From contig NZ_OY829945.1 of NCBI RefSeq assembly GCF_963556105.2, forward strand, positions 787,001 through 851,000: a DNA stretch of 64,000 nucleotides, written 5' to 3'. Under the pieces are notes generated by a model. The model saw only the letters and a program-made list of their open reading frames with translations. It had not been told where the DNA came from and searched no databases. Positions 9,047-19,945 of this stretch are shown here, in pieces (the stretch's first letter is position 1; every line of letters begins with the position of its first letter). A program made the position numbers and the translations under genes. This DNA is from an uncultured Tolumonas sp. (GTDB taxonomy: Bacteria > Pseudomonadota > Gammaproteobacteria > Enterobacterales > Aeromonadaceae).

Positions 9047-9092
9047 AAGCAGGATGAATAGCGGCATGATTGATCATGCCGCTTTTGCGATA

Positions 9093-10796
9093 TTAATGGC
9101 GGGTCGGTAATGTATAACTACGAACCATCTCATCCATCACTTGGGCATGGTGGCTCAATGTTTTACTGGCTTGTGCTAAATCAGTGACCACCTGCTCGGT
9201 TTCTTCCACCGAATCACGAATCGCCACCAAGCTATCGGCAACCTGATCAGCAACCACACCTTGTTCTTCGGCAGATGCCGCAATCATCTCACTGCGTTCC
9301 GCTAATTGACCGGTTTGTGCCGCAATTTCTTCAAAGCCAGTGCTGGCTTTCTGGGCATTTTCGACCGCCATATTAGCGGCATCAATACTGTTTTGCATCA
9401 ATGAGACGGCCTGCCGCGTGCCTTGTTGCAGGCCTGCGATCATATTGGCGATTTCCTGCGTGGCTTGCTGTGTACGACTGGCCAATGTACGAACTTCATC
9501 CGCCACCACGGCAAAACCACGACCTTGTTCACCTGCACGAGCTGCTTCAATTGCCGCATTCAGTGCCAACAGATTGGTTTGTTCGGAAATGCCGCGAATT
9601 GTGTCAACGACCGAGCCGATCACCGCGACCTTTTGCTCCACACCATTTACGGAATCCGCGCTGGTAGACAGGTTATCAAACAGGGTGTTCATTGAATTAA
9701 TCGCATCACGGATCTGTTTCACCCCAGATGCAGCGAGATGGTCGGTATTCCGTGTGGCATCCGACGCATCATTGGCATTACGTGCGACTTCACGCACAGT
9801 GGTGGCCATCTCTTCCATGGACGCGGCGACAGAATCCAGGCGCAGGCGTTCATCCCGCACCGCATGATCAACCTGACTCATACCGGTGTTCATTTGTGCC
9901 GAGGCGCTGGCCAGAGAAAGTGACATCTCTTGTTGTTGCAGCAGCATTTGCGCTAGGTTATTCCGGGTTTCTTCTACCGCGCGGTCAATTTGAGCAAACT
10001 CATCTTTCCCGCTGCTTTTTTGTGACTGGCTTAAATTGCGTTGTGTAATACGACTTAGTGCCTGCAACGAAGCGTGTACTTGCTGGCCAATTGCCTTACT
10101 AAACAGCGTAATAACGCCGCCGATCAACAACAGCATGATGGCGATTAGCACGGCACTTTGTTTCAGATAATTGGTAAAGGCACGATCAGCTCGATCAACG
10201 TAAACACCGGAAACCAGCATGTAATCCCCTAATGGGTAAACATGGGCAACCTTAAGAATACGTTCGGTCGTGCCTGGTTTTACATAAGGGTAAACAATCG
10301 ATTCGGGGGTATTACCTTGGCCAATACGTGCAAAGGCTTGGTTTACATTTTCATCACGGCCTTCGACTTGGACGGGATCTAACATCCCGCCTTCACGGCT
10401 GGCACTGGGTGGATAAATAAGAAGTGTTCCCTGACGGTCAGTCAGAAAAGCATAACCAGATTGATCTTTTTCCCAACGCGTATTCATCAGTGTTTGGCGA
10501 GCTATGGGCATAAATTTCGCGGGCTCATTTTGTAATACCGCCGCCAGTTGCGCATGTAATCCCTGCACTTGATTAACCATGCCATGCACAATTTCCTCTC
10601 GGATCACATCTCGCGCTGAATAGGCATTCCATAGGTTACCAGCAATGGTACATAACACCACCAATGCCAATAAAATCATCATTTTTCCGGCAAAACGGAA
10701 GTTAGCGATAAATTTGCTAAAACCGGATACGGAATGGCTCGTGGAGGTGCCATATTCCGCTGTTCGGTAGGTATACGCTTCCTGATAACTGGCCAT
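9093..10796 (-). CDS. Methyl-accepting chemotaxis protein with periplasmic Cache domain
   Basis: A 567-residue chemoreceptor. The first membrane segment is at about 38-58 ([18 protein letters not shown]). A single-Cache sensor domain follows at about 60-205, with typical pieces [16 protein letters not shown] and [14 protein letters not shown]. The second membrane segment is at about 212-232, then a HAMP-like linker and the signalling helices with the tip [20 protein letters not shown]. No C-terminal pentapeptide is present. Single-Cache domains of this type often bind small organic acids, but the ligand is not known. The gene is monocistronic. Confidence 0.94.
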   Translation of the reverse strand: MASYQEAYTYRTAEYGTSTSHSVSGFSKFIANFRFAGKMMILLALVVLCTIAGNLWNAYSARDVIREEIVHGMVNQVQGLHAQLAAVLQNEPAKFMPIARQTLMNTRWEKDQSGYAFLTDRQGTLLIYPPSASREGGMLDPVQVEGRDENVNQAFARIGQGNTPESIVYPYVKPGTTERILKVAHVYPLGDYMLVSGVYVDRADRAFTNYLKQSAVLIAIMLLLIGGVITLFSKAIGQQVHASLQALSRITQRNLSQSQKSSGKDEFAQIDRAVEETRNNLAQMLLQQQEMSLSLASASAQMNTGMSQVDHAVRDERLRLDSVAASMEEMATTVREVARNANDASDATRNTDHLAASGVKQIRDAINSMNTLFDNLSTSADSVNGVEQKVAVIGSVVDTIRGISEQTNLLALNAAIEAARAGEQGRGFAVVADEVRTLASRTQQATQEIANMIAGLQQGTRQAVSLMQNSIDAANMAVENAQKASTGFEEIAAQTGQLAERSEMIAASAEEQGVVADQVADSLVAIRDSVEETEQVVTDLAQASKTLSHHAQVMDEMVRSYTLPTRH

Positions 10797-11370
10797 GTTT
10801 TATTCCCTTGTGTATAAAGTTTTGTATTGTTATTTCTCGTTTAAATGAACGTCGGCGACATTTTTATTTAGGAATAAATTTAATATGTCGTCAGATTCTT
10901 ATTATTTATTTTTTTATTAATTATTTAGTTATGGATATATATAACTTATTTTTAATAAACGACCTTGCCATCGGTTGTATATTGCGCAGTTTAGCTGAAA
11001 TTTATAAAAGGAGTAAAGTATTAGGTAAACCGTTTTCATAGGGGTTATTTGCTGGATTTTGTGCCTTTTTTTAGTGCAAAAGGCTAATGTTGCATTCATG
11101 TTATAAATAATAAAAACATATCTGTAACAATGTTACATTGTCTTTTAATTTACTTCATATTATTTCAAATCAGTATTTGTTTAAGATTTATAATCTATTT
11201 GTTAACTCTAAATTTTATTAAAACTGAACAGGGTTTCAGATAGCAACCAATCTGATCGAAGATCACAAATTTACATACGAAACTTTCATTGTTGAATACG
11301 AATAGCAGCTTTGGATCTACACTTTAGCTTGAGCTAAACAGTCAGCCGTTTTCTGACTAAGGTGTTTGAA
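10797..11370. other. AT-rich intergenic region
   Basis: About 570 bp, markedly AT-rich compared with the neighbours, holding the upstream region of the leftward Cache receptor gene and of the small rightward gene at 11371. Two short dyads are visible just before the small gene: TTTAGC-TTGA-GCTAAA near 11323-11338, and AGTCAG...CTGACT near 11341-11357. The only long open frame (10808-11041) has poor coding character. AT-rich upstream DNA of this kind often binds H-NS-like proteins. Confidence 0.5.
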
Positions 11371-11565
11371 ATGACGAAGTGTAAAACGATGGAATTAAGT
11401 TACGATCTTGACGGTATGACGCCCGTTGAAGAACAACAGTTCTGGTATGAATTCGAAACCATGTTGTTCCGCGCACGCGATGGTGGTGGTATGCAATTGT
11501 CAAAAGTGAACATCATCAATAATTTAGTGACGTCTGGCTCTGAAGCTGAAATTACTCTGCATTAA
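11371..11565 (+). CDS. Small protein of unknown function
   Basis: A 64-residue acidic protein beginning MTKCKTMELSYDL and ending AEITLH. No family is recognised, and it shows no membrane segment or signal peptide. ATG 11371 is chosen because AAGG lies 8 nt upstream; a GTG at 11362 and an ATG at 11389 are alternatives. The codon use looks like that of its neighbours (DGMTPVEEQQFW, FRARDGGGMQ), which supports coding. Its end overlaps the 3' end of the convergent tetR gene by 14 nt. Confidence 0.55.
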   Translation: MTKCKTMELSYDLDGMTPVEEQQFWYEFETMLFRARDGGGMQLSKVNIINNLVTSGSEAEITLH

Positions 11566-12220
11566 GCATTAATCCGGTAATGGTGGCCCGACTGCAATGA
11601 GCCACCGTCGCTATGACCTGCCGCCATTCAAGATCTGTTAATTCTATTGGCCAATTGAGACGCTTATTCAGTAAGGCCTTACCGCAGACAAAACCCACGA
11701 GTGGCCCCAGATAAGCCTGTGTTAGTAAGATATTGGCTTCTGTGTCGACAGTTGTATTCGTAATAAGGGCAATCAATTCCCCGATGAGTTGATGTACGGG
11801 GTCAATAAAACCACGTTGTAAAATCGTCAACGCGGCAGTGGGATGAAACTGTTCACGGGTCAAAAAAATGAACCAGCTGCTTTGATGCTCCGGAGTGAAG
11901 GCAATTTCTGCTAGTTTGATGGTGCATTCCAGTAACAGGTTTTGTGGTGCTTCGTGGTTAAGTCGTGAATGTATGTTTTTTTGCAACGCATTAACTTGTG
12001 GGCCCACTGAAGCAGCAATCTGTTCCGCAATCGCCAGATAAACCCCTTCTTTGCCACCAAAATGATAGGGGATAGCAGCCTGATTAACTTGTGCGGTGGT
12101 TGCTAACTGGCGAGTTGTCACGCCATCAAAACCATAGCGGCCAAATAGCGTCAGCCCGGTATCAATCAGACGTTGTCGGGTTGCTTCACTACGCGGATCT
12201 GTAAGAGGGATCGTCTCCAT
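11552..12220 (-). CDS. TetR-family repressor of the yhiI-rbbA-yhhJ operon (CecR/YbiH-like)
   Basis: A 222-residue TetR-type regulator. The N-terminal helix-turn-helix is clear (YGFDGVTTRQLATTAQVNQ, then YHFGGKEGVYLAI). The C-terminal ligand domain resembles the DUF1956 type found in CecR. It is the last gene of a leftward four-gene cluster, 12 nt after yhhJ. A role as autoregulatory repressor of the exporter operon is inferred from the position and from the palindrome at 17153. The inducer is unknown. Confidence 0.83.
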   Translation of the reverse strand: METIPLTDPRSEATRQRLIDTGLTLFGRYGFDGVTTRQLATTAQVNQAAIPYHFGGKEGVYLAIAEQIAASVGPQVNALQKNIHSRLNHEAPQNLLLECTIKLAEIAFTPEHQSSWFIFLTREQFHPTAALTILQRGFIDPVHQLIGELIALITNTTVDTEANILLTQAYLGPLVGFVCGKALLNKRLNWPIELTDLEWRQVIATVAHCSRATITGLMLNAE

Positions 12221-12232
12221 AATAAGCTCCCG

Positions 12233-13363
12233 TCAAAGTTGGGTTTGCGTGACAGCCCGGCGAAAGCGGGTCAGCGCAACCAAAAAAAACACAACGCCAA
12301 GTCCGATCATCGCCAACAGATCTGGCCAGATGATCGTCATCCCTGCACCACGGTACAAAATAGCCTGCGCGACACGGACAAAGTAAGTAGAGGGCGCTGC
12401 CAGCATGATGTGTTGCACCAATGGCGGCATGCTTTCACGTGGCGTGATCCCACCGGAGAGCATTTCTAGCGGTACGATAGTTAAAATGATCAGCAAACCG
12501 AGCTGTGGCATCGAGCGGGCCAGTGTGCCGAGAAAAATACCGATGGAAGCCGCGGAAAATAGATAAAGCACGCTGCTAAACAGGAACAGAGGTAAGGAGC
12601 CCGCGATAGGAACCTCCAGCACACCCTGTATCACCAAGGTTAATGCGACGATGGTGCCCAAGAGCACGGCTAAACTGTTGGCCCATATTTTGGCCATCAT
12701 GATTTCAAACGGCGTTAGTGGCATGACCAACAGATGTTCCAGCGTGCCATGTTCCCGCTCGCGGATAAACGCTGCCCCCACCAGAATAATGGTCAGCATA
12801 TTGATGTTGTTGATCACCTCCATCACACCGCCGAACCAGTAACCGGTCAGATTCGGGTTAAAACGAACCCGGGTCACCAGTTGGATGGGTAATGTCGCGC
12901 TGTCGCGTTTCCCGGTCAGATATTCATTCAGTTCCGCCGCAAAAATTTGCTGGATGTAATTGGCGCCAATAAATGATTGACTCATGACTGTGGCATCAAT
13001 ATTGATTTGGATAGTGGGGCGACGGCCTGCTTTCAGATCTCGCTGGAAATCAGTGGGGATCACAATGGCAAAAGAGTATTGCCCCTGATCCAGCGCAGCA
13101 TCCATTGTTGGTAATGTGATTTGTTCCGGCAGATTAAAAAATGGCGGCGTCAGCGCGTCACTTAAACGTGCTGATAGTGGCGAGTGATCTTGGTCGACAA
13201 TCGCGACTGGCGCATGATTCAGCTCCTGTGATACTCCTTTGGCGGCGCTGTAGATCCCACCGGTAAAGGCCCAGACGATCAACAGTAATAGCACGCGATC
13301 GGCCCACAGACTGCGTAATTCTTTAATGCCCAATCGCCAGATGTTACTCACATGTGCATTCAT
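12233..13363 (-). CDS. yhhJ: ABC-2 type transporter permease, YhhJ family
   Basis: A 376-residue permease, almost the same length as E. coli YhhJ (375). It has one N-terminal membrane helix (about 20-40), a large periplasmic loop (about 45-170, with PVAIVDQDHSPLSARL and INIDATVMSQSFIGA), and five or so C-terminal helices. The block IREREHGTLEHLLVMPLTPF is the ABC-2 signature between them. It pairs with RbbA, which carries its own permease half, to give an efflux-type complex with YhiI. It begins 6 nt after rbbA. Confidence 0.88.
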   Translation of the reverse strand: MNAHVSNIWRLGIKELRSLWADRVLLLLIVWAFTGGIYSAAKGVSQELNHAPVAIVDQDHSPLSARLSDALTPPFFNLPEQITLPTMDAALDQGQYSFAIVIPTDFQRDLKAGRRPTIQINIDATVMSQSFIGANYIQQIFAAELNEYLTGKRDSATLPIQLVTRVRFNPNLTGYWFGGVMEVINNINMLTIILVGAAFIREREHGTLEHLLVMPLTPFEIMMAKIWANSLAVLLGTIVALTLVIQGVLEVPIAGSLPLFLFSSVLYLFSAASIGIFLGTLARSMPQLGLLIILTIVPLEMLSGGITPRESMPPLVQHIMLAAPSTYFVRVAQAILYRGAGMTIIWPDLLAMIGLGVVFFLVALTRFRRAVTQTQL

Positions 13364-13369
13364 GTCAGC

Positions 13370-16105
13370 CTACCTTTCCTGCTTGGGTAACAAGGCGAGA
13401 GAGAGCAGTGTCAGCACAGGAATAAATGCGGCCAGTGCCAGTAGTGGGCCTAGCAGATCGTAAAAACCGAGCGCTTTGGTAAATACGCCGCGGCTGATGA
13501 TCAAAAAATAGGTTGCTGGAAAACATTGGCCGATGCCATATGCCATACCGGTTAATGAACCCACGGGGGTGGTAAGGCCGGAAAACTGTACCGTTGGTAA
13601 CATGGTCAAGATTGCCGTACCAAACAATGCAGCGATCTGCGTGCGGGTGAAGGTGGAGATGACTAACCCAACACCAGTGGTGGTGGTCACATATAACAAC
13701 GCGCCCAATGTTAAGGTAAACAGGCTGCCTTTTACTGGCACTTCAAATAGCCAGACGGCCTGCAATAACAGACAGCAATAACTCACCATCGACACGACAA
13801 TATAGGGCAGTTGTTTACCGAGTAAAAACTCAAGGCGGGTAACCGGCGTGACATACAGATTGGTGATCGAACCAAGTTCTTTTTCCCGAACTACTCCCAG
13901 TGCCATCAAAATGGCAGGAATAAAGACCAGCAATAATGAGAATACCGCCGGAACCATGGCATAGATGCTGCGGAAATCCTGATTATAGCGGTAGCGTAAT
14001 GCCAGATCGGTGGGTAGCAACTGCGGCGTAGTCCCGGTCGTTTCAGTGATCAGATCGAGCAGATATTGCTGATGCAAACCTTGCACATAACCGAGCGCTG
14101 TTTCGCCCCGATAGGGTAAAGCGCCATCGATCCAGACGGCAATTTCCGGTTGTCGGTTTACGCGCAAGTGATGACCAAACTGCGGTGGGATCTCCAGCGC
14201 CACGGTGAGTTCACCGCTGCGCATTCGTTGTTCCAATTCCTGTTCACTGTGAAGCGGAGCTTGCTGCTGGAAATAACGGGAACCGGCCATGTTTTGTATA
14301 TAAGCACGTGATTCCGGTGTTTGATCACGATCCAGCACCGCAAAGCGCAGGTTTTCGACATCCATCGAAATACCATTACCCAGCACAAACATCAGTAACA
14401 CCGAACCTAACAGTGCAAACGACAGCCGGATGGTATCGCGTTTTAATTCCAGCGCCTCCCGATAGGCATACGCCAGCAATCGACGCAGGCTTAACGCATG
14501 GTAGCGCGAGTTATGTGGTGTCGTGACTGGGGTCGGCTGATCATCAGGTTGTGCGGCTGTCTCTGAATTGTCAGCCGCCGAAGCTTCTTCCAGATAAGTA
14601 ATAAATGCCGATTCCAATGTATCGGTGTTTTTGCTCTGTTTTAACGCCGCCGGCGTATCACTGGCGAGAACCCGACCAGCATGCATCAGTGAGATGCGGT
14701 CGCAACGTTCTGCTTCATTCATAAAATGGGTGGAGATAAAAATCGTCACACCTTGCTGCCGCGACAGCTCAGCCAGTAGTTCCCAGAACTGATCCCGCGC
14801 TATCGGGTCAACGCCGGAGGTGGGTTCATCCAATATTAATAATTTTGGCTCATGTACCACCGCTACTGCTAAAGAGAGACGTTGCCGGATACCCAATGGT
14901 AAAGCATCCGCGGGATCATCCAGATAAGGCTCGAGCCCGAAACGGGTCAGCAGTGTCGTTACCCGTGCGCTGATTTTGTCTTCCGGCAGATGGAACAACT
15001 GGGCATGCAATGTCAGATTCTGTAACACCGTCAGTTCGCCATACAGCGAAAAAGCCTGTGACATATAACCAACCTGCTGGCGGGTGGCGATATTTTTATT
15101 ATCCACTGGCGCACCAAACAGACGGGCATTACCTTCAGTGGGCGGCAATAATCCGGTTAGCATCTTCATGGTGGTGGTTTTTCCGCAGCCATTGGAACCG
15201 AGAAAACCAAAGATCTCGCCACGACCAATCGAGAAACTGACATTATCTACGGCGGTAAATTCGCCAAAGCGCTGGGTTAAACCTTCCGCCTCTATGGCCC
15301 ACGACTGATCACCTGTTTCTCTTGGCGGGATCACTAATTGATGGTGGCCTTGTTGCCGCGCTATTGGCAGCAAGCGGATAAATGCTTCCTCCAAATTCTG
15401 ACTGTGCGTGCTGGTTTTTAATTCAGCGGCAGTTCCAGTGCCAATAACTTTGCCGGCGTCCATGGCGACCAGCCAGTCAAAGTGTTCCGCTTCTTCCATA
15501 TACGCGGTTGCCACCAATACAGTCATATTAGGATGGCGAACCCGAATGCGTTGGATCAACTCCCAAAATTGACGGCGGGATAGCGGATCAACTCCCGTCG
15601 TGGGTTCATCCAAAATCAATAGATCCGGGTCGTGGATCAGCGCACAGCACAGGCCGAGTTTTTGTTTCATGCCGCCGGAGAGTTTTGCTGCCGGACGATC
15701 ATGAAACGGTGCTAAGCCGGTGGCGTCGAGTAATTCTTTGATTCGGGCAAGACGTTCACGGCGGTGTTGCCCAAACAGGCGGGCAAAAAAATCGACGTTT
15801 TCAGTGACTGACAAAGTAGGGTAGAGGTTGCGTCCTAAGCCTTGTGGCATATAGGCAATACGGGGCAGCAGTGTGTCGCGTAAATGGCGATCGCCAATAT
15901 TGGTATTTAGCACCTCAATCTGGCCCTGCTGGATCTTCCGAGCCCCAGCAAGCAAAGCCAGCAGTGATGATTTCCCCACACCGTCGGGCCCGATCAACCC
16001 GACCATGCCGCCAGCCGGTAAACTCAGGTTTATTTGATCCAGCGCTTTCACCGAGCCATAAATCAGGCTGACGGCTGAAAGAGTGGCAACCTTTTGCGCA
16101 GTCAT
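13370..16105 (-). CDS. rbbA: RbbA-type fusion of two ABC ATPases and an ABC-2 permease
   Basis: A 911-residue protein, identical in length to E. coli RbbA. ATPase 1 (about 1-240) has GPDGVGKSS, the signature LSGGMKQKL and [12 protein letters not shown]. ATPase 2 (about 275-500) has GSNGCGKTT and [12 protein letters not shown], but its signature is altered to LPLGIRQRL. The permease part (about 550-905) carries a periplasmic loop and C-terminal helices. ATG 16105 is chosen: it follows the yhiI stop by 5 nt and has GAGG upstream. E. coli RbbA was described as ribosome-associated, yet the context here is plainly a tripartite exporter. Confidence 0.9.
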   Translation of the reverse strand: MTAQKVATLSAVSLIYGSVKALDQINLSLPAGGMVGLIGPDGVGKSSLLALLAGARKIQQGQIEVLNTNIGDRHLRDTLLPRIAYMPQGLGRNLYPTLSVTENVDFFARLFGQHRRERLARIKELLDATGLAPFHDRPAAKLSGGMKQKLGLCCALIHDPDLLILDEPTTGVDPLSRRQFWELIQRIRVRHPNMTVLVATAYMEEAEHFDWLVAMDAGKVIGTGTAAELKTSTHSQNLEEAFIRLLPIARQQGHHQLVIPPRETGDQSWAIEAEGLTQRFGEFTAVDNVSFSIGRGEIFGFLGSNGCGKTTTMKMLTGLLPPTEGNARLFGAPVDNKNIATRQQVGYMSQAFSLYGELTVLQNLTLHAQLFHLPEDKISARVTTLLTRFGLEPYLDDPADALPLGIRQRLSLAVAVVHEPKLLILDEPTSGVDPIARDQFWELLAELSRQQGVTIFISTHFMNEAERCDRISLMHAGRVLASDTPAALKQSKNTDTLESAFITYLEEASAADNSETAAQPDDQPTPVTTPHNSRYHALSLRRLLAYAYREALELKRDTIRLSFALLGSVLLMFVLGNGISMDVENLRFAVLDRDQTPESRAYIQNMAGSRYFQQQAPLHSEQELEQRMRSGELTVALEIPPQFGHHLRVNRQPEIAVWIDGALPYRGETALGYVQGLHQQYLLDLITETTGTTPQLLPTDLALRYRYNQDFRSIYAMVPAVFSLLLVFIPAILMALGVVREKELGSITNLYVTPVTRLEFLLGKQLPYIVVSMVSYCCLLLQAVWLFEVPVKGSLFTLTLGALLYVTTTTGVGLVISTFTRTQIAALFGTAILTMLPTVQFSGLTTPVGSLTGMAYGIGQCFPATYFLIISRGVFTKALGFYDLLGPLLALAAFIPVLTLLSLALLPKQER

Positions 16106-16110
16106 CCTGC

Positions 16111-17094
16111 TTACCTCACAGGAAATACGGCTGGCCATTTGGCGTTGGCATCAGTCTGTAAATAAACAACACCGGGCATACCTGGTTTGGCCTGTGTGGC
16201 ATGTGTTGCCAGCCAGGAGGGTTCGACTTTGACTTTGATACGAAACATCAACTTTTCACGCTCGTTACGGGTTTCTACTTCTTTGGGCGTAAATTGTGCG
16301 CGAGGGGATACAAATACGACTTTGGCTGGAACCGGGTCTGGCAGTGCATCGAGCATAATTTTGGCGGTTGAACCCAAGGTGATTTTCCCTGCGTCTGCTG
16401 CGGGCAGGTAAACCGACATGGTGACATCATTCAAATCGAGCAAGGTGACTACCTTACCGCCTGCCGCCAGCACTTCTCCTGGTTCTGCCAGCCGGTAGAG
16501 GATCCTGCCAGCAATGGGGGCAGTTAAGCGGGTGTCCTGCAATGTGCTGCTGAGCGCATCAACATTGGCATCGGCAGCGGCAACCGCCGCATCGGCTTCC
16601 TGTATCTGGTTTCGTACGACATTCAAAGCGGCCTGAGCCACTTGCAAAGCACTCTGGGTTTGATCCAATTGATCTTTACTGACAAAGTTTTTACTTATCA
16701 GTTTGGCCATACGATTGTGCGTCAGTTGAGCTAAATGCTGCTGACTTTCGGCGCTGGCAACACTGGCGCGCACTGCTTTGGCATTTTCCCGAGCCTGCTG
16801 CGCTTGTGCCTGTGCGCCCCGCAACTGAGCTTGCAGCTCTTCCAATGTTAATGTGGCAACTAATTGCCCACGCTGTACATCATCACCTTCGTGTACGGTG
16901 ACGGAATCTAAGCGTCCGGCCAGTTTGGTGGCAATATCAATTTCGGTCGCTTCTAACCGACCATTCCCATAAACCAGACCAGCGGGTAATTTTTCTGAAC
17001 GGTGGTAATACCAGTAACCTGACGCAGTGCTGGCGCCCAGCAGACACAAAAATATCCAGGGAAGATTGCGGCGAAAAAATGAAGGAGAACTCAT
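16111..17094 (-). CDS. yhiI: HlyD-family periplasmic adaptor, YhiI-like
   Basis: A 327-residue membrane fusion protein. An N-terminal anchor (about 10-28, [15 protein letters not shown]) is followed by a lipoyl half ([13 protein letters not shown], then [16 protein letters not shown]). A long alpha-helical hairpin spans about 80-190, and a second lipoyl half and beta-barrel follow ([18 protein letters not shown]). It would bridge the RbbA-YhhJ pump to an outer-membrane channel. It is the first gene of the leftward operon. Confidence 0.9.
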   Translation of the reverse strand: MSSPSFFRRNLPWIFLCLLGASTASGYWYYHRSEKLPAGLVYGNGRLEATEIDIATKLAGRLDSVTVHEGDDVQRGQLVATLTLEELQAQLRGAQAQAQQARENAKAVRASVASAESQQHLAQLTHNRMAKLISKNFVSKDQLDQTQSALQVAQAALNVVRNQIQEADAAVAAADANVDALSSTLQDTRLTAPIAGRILYRLAEPGEVLAAGGKVVTLLDLNDVTMSVYLPAADAGKITLGSTAKIMLDALPDPVPAKVVFVSPRAQFTPKEVETRNEREKLMFRIKVKVEPSWLATHATQAKPGMPGVVYLQTDANAKWPAVFPVR

Positions 17095-17142
17095 GGAACA
17101 CTCCTGTCACCGGATTGGCAACATTTCAGGTTTCCTGCTTTG

Positions 17143-17168
17143 AGTATAGTTCATTCATTCAAATGAAT
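17143..17168 (-). promoter_or_regulatory. Promoter and TetR-type operator of the yhiI operon
   Basis: A perfect dyad ATTCATT-CA-AATGAAT lies at 17153-17168. Read leftward it sits directly upstream of a good -10 box (TATACT, 17148 to 17143), so it would occupy the -35/-10 spacer. That is where TetR repressors usually bind. The -35 is poor. Confidence 0.6.
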
Positions 17169-17296
17169 TAAAAAATATGGATAGTTAACGGTTGTAATCA
17201 ATAGACTGTGAGATGTCGCAAGGGCTATCGCCGTTAAATCAGCTATACCTAACTATAATTATAACGAGATCAGCGGCTTTCAAAGGAGTAACGCGG

Positions 17297-19906
17297 ATGG
17301 TGGCACAAAATCCATGCGTGGTGATGATCATAGCAGATGAATCGCAGCAGCAGTGGTTATACGCGTTACTGAGCCATTATTACCGCGTGCTTACTACCTT
17401 ACCGGCAGATGGTGATATTCAACATGCCGATCTCTATTTGTTTGATGAACCATCACTTAATGACCATCAGGCTTGGTTAAGTGCTTGGCGAAAACCGCTA
17501 CAGCCTGATTCTCCTTCTGTTTTATTGTTGAGCGACAATCAGCAGGCACTGCTGGCCGCTGAATTTGAACACTTGGTAGATGAAGTGTTGCCCGCTGAAA
17601 TTGAGGCGGAGCAGCTAAGAGAGCATATCAATCAATGGCTGCACTTGCGTGAAAGTGTGCTGGTTTGGCAACGCGCGTCGAATAGCCGTCAGACACTCAA
17701 TCAACCTTTGGTTCATCCGGCTTCAGGGCTGAATTGCCCGCTGCCACAATCCTACCCAGAGAATAGATCGTCACACACACAATTATCGCCTGAGTTGGAA
17801 TCAACATTAATGACCTTGTTGTTTGAAACTTCCTCACAAGGCATGTTTGTCTGCGATATGGAAGGGCGCTTACTTACGGTTAATCCTGCATTTGCGACGA
17901 TTGTGGGTTATCAACGTGAAGAATTATTGGGCGCGAAACCCGATTTTTTGATCCCACTGCGTGGGCACGATGAATACTTCCGGGAGTTTCGTCGGCGCGT
18001 CTATAAACAAAATGGCTGGGATGGTGAATTATCTGCCCGGCGTAAAGACGGTGATATTTTCCCTTTATGGTTAACCTTGCGTTTCCAGCCTAGTCAGTCA
18101 GAAATGATCGAAGGTGTAAAAGAGGGATATTACATCGGCATCATCACCGATTTGAGTGTCAGCCGCATGCTGGAAGACAGTGTTTTACAGTTATCCCGCA
18201 CCGATTCGTTGTCTGAACTCAATCGGGTGTTGCTGGAAGATCGCATATCGTTGGCTATTCGTCAGGCTGAGAGTCAGCAGCAAGTTGTGGCTGTGTTGTA
18301 TATCAATCTGCGCCGTTTCCGCATGGTGAATGATCGTTTTGGTTATGCCATTGGCGACTGGGTGCTCATGGCACAACTACAGCGTTTACGTAATCTGGTC
18401 GGAAACAAAGGATTAGTCTGCCGTTTGTTTGCCAACAACTATGTGGTTGTTATGTCCGGCTTGGATGATTTAGCCCCGGTTCAGGTATTAGCTGAACAAA
18501 TCGTCGAACAATTGGCGCAGCCGCTGTTTTATGACAACAAAGAAATTATGAGCCAACCTGTTGTGGGCATTAGCGATTATCCATCGCATGGGCAAACAGC
18601 CGTTGAATTGATCCATAACGCAGACAGTGCCATGGATTGGTGCCGCCGTGACGGTGCCTGTAATGTGCAATTATTCACCGAAGATTTACATTCCAACTTA
18701 CAACAACGTCTTGATTTAGAAAAGGAACTCAAACAAGCCTTACAGAACAATGAATTTTTTCTGGAATATCAGCCACAGCTCAATCTGCAAACCGGCGACA
18801 TAAAGAGTGTTGAAGCCTTGATCCGTTGGAATTCGCCACGCGGGGTGCTACAGCCTAAGAATTTTATCCCCTTTGCGGAAGAGAGTGATTTGATTATTCC
18901 TATCAGCAATTGGGTGATTCGTGAGGCCTGCAAGCAAGGTGCTGCGTGGGTGCAACAAGGGCTGCAACTCACTATCGCCGTGAATCTTTCAGCATCACAT
19001 TTCCAAAATGAAAAATTGGTCGATCAGATCAGTCATGCCATACAAGACAGTGGTTTCCCGGTTCGCTTGTTAGAGTTGGAAGTGACAGAAAGCTGCATTA
19101 TGCAAGAGGTCGGCAATAGCATTACGACACTGAATGCACTGAAAAAACTGGGTGTATCGGTGTCAGTCGATGATTTTGGAACGGGCTATTCCAGCTTAAG
19201 TTATCTCAAACTATTTCCTCTTGATAAGCTCAAAATTGATCAATCGTTTGTTTGCGATTTATCCAGCAGTAACAGTGATGCCGTGATTGTCCGCGCCATT
19301 ATCGCACTGGGTCATGCCATGGGCTTAACCATTATTGCGGAAGGTGTTGAAACACAGGAACAATATGCATTGCTGCGTTCCTGGCACTGCGATGAAGTTC
19401 AGGGCTTTTTATTCGCCAAACCCTGTGGGTCCAAAGACCTGCCGGCTGCCATAAAACAGATCCATCTTCAGTCACAAGATTTTTCACTGACGCGGGCGAA
19501 AGAAAACGGCCATGTCTTGTTACTGGTGGATGATGAGCCCTCAATTTTGAATGCATTACGCAGAACGTTGCGCAGTGCTGAATACAAAATTGTGATTGCG
19601 AATGGTGCAGAAGAGGCGCTTGATGCTCTGGCTCATTACGATGTGGGTGTGATCATTACTGACAATCGTATGCCAGGCGTCAGCGGTATAGAATTATTGC
19701 ATCAGGTCAAACAACGTTATCCGCAGGTTACCCGGATCATGCTAAGTGGTTATTCTGATTTCTCATCGCTCTCTTCAGCGATCAATGCGGGCGAAATATT
19801 CCGTTTCCTCAGTAAACCTTGGGAGGACGATCAACTCAAAGCCGCAGTGAATGAAGGATTCATGAAATTTGATGATCAGAATTTACTGAATCAGATACCA
19901 CGTTAA
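17297..19906 (+). CDS. PAS - degenerate GGDEF - EAL - receiver protein (c-di-GMP phosphodiesterase candidate)
   Basis: An 869-residue soluble protein. Approximate order: degenerate receiver-like segment (1-120), PAS (165-290), GGDEF-like (305-460), EAL (475-725), receiver (738-860). The GGDEF signature is lost (RLFANNYVVV), so cyclase activity is unlikely. The EAL domain keeps EAL (VEALIRW), NLSA, ELEVTES and DDFGTGYSSLSYLK, so it should hydrolyse cyclic di-GMP. The C-terminal receiver has DDEP, the acceptor aspartate in ITDNRMPG, and SKPW. ATG 17297 is chosen for its AAGGAG site rather than the earlier frame opening at 17213. It leads a four-gene operon. Confidence 0.9.
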   Translation: MVAQNPCVVMIIADESQQQWLYALLSHYYRVLTTLPADGDIQHADLYLFDEPSLNDHQAWLSAWRKPLQPDSPSVLLLSDNQQALLAAEFEHLVDEVLPAEIEAEQLREHINQWLHLRESVLVWQRASNSRQTLNQPLVHPASGLNCPLPQSYPENRSSHTQLSPELESTLMTLLFETSSQGMFVCDMEGRLLTVNPAFATIVGYQREELLGAKPDFLIPLRGHDEYFREFRRRVYKQNGWDGELSARRKDGDIFPLWLTLRFQPSQSEMIEGVKEGYYIGIITDLSVSRMLEDSVLQLSRTDSLSELNRVLLEDRISLAIRQAESQQQVVAVLYINLRRFRMVNDRFGYAIGDWVLMAQLQRLRNLVGNKGLVCRLFANNYVVVMSGLDDLAPVQVLAEQIVEQLAQPLFYDNKEIMSQPVVGISDYPSHGQTAVELIHNADSAMDWCRRDGACNVQLFTEDLHSNLQQRLDLEKELKQALQNNEFFLEYQPQLNLQTGDIKSVEALIRWNSPRGVLQPKNFIPFAEESDLIIPISNWVIREACKQGAAWVQQGLQLTIAVNLSASHFQNEKLVDQISHAIQDSGFPVRLLELEVTESCIMQEVGNSITTLNALKKLGVSVSVDDFGTGYSSLSYLKLFPLDKLKIDQSFVCDLSSSNSDAVIVRAIIALGHAMGLTIIAEGVETQEQYALLRSWHCDEVQGFLFAKPCGSKDLPAAIKQIHLQSQDFSLTRAKENGHVLLLVDDEPSILNALRRTLRSAEYKIVIANGAEEALDALAHYDVGVIITDNRMPGVSGIELLHQVKQRYPQVTRIMLSGYSDFSSLSSAINAGEIFRFLSKPWEDDQLKAAVNEGFMKFDDQNLLNQIPR

Positions 19907-19945
19907 TCAGGCCGCTGGCTGATAAAGAAATGAAGGATCATAAGG

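Noticed and set aside
10808-11041. 77-codon open frame in the AT-rich gap
   Set aside because: Composition follows the AT-rich background (Ile/Phe/Tyr-rich product), there is no ribosome-binding site, and it matches no family.
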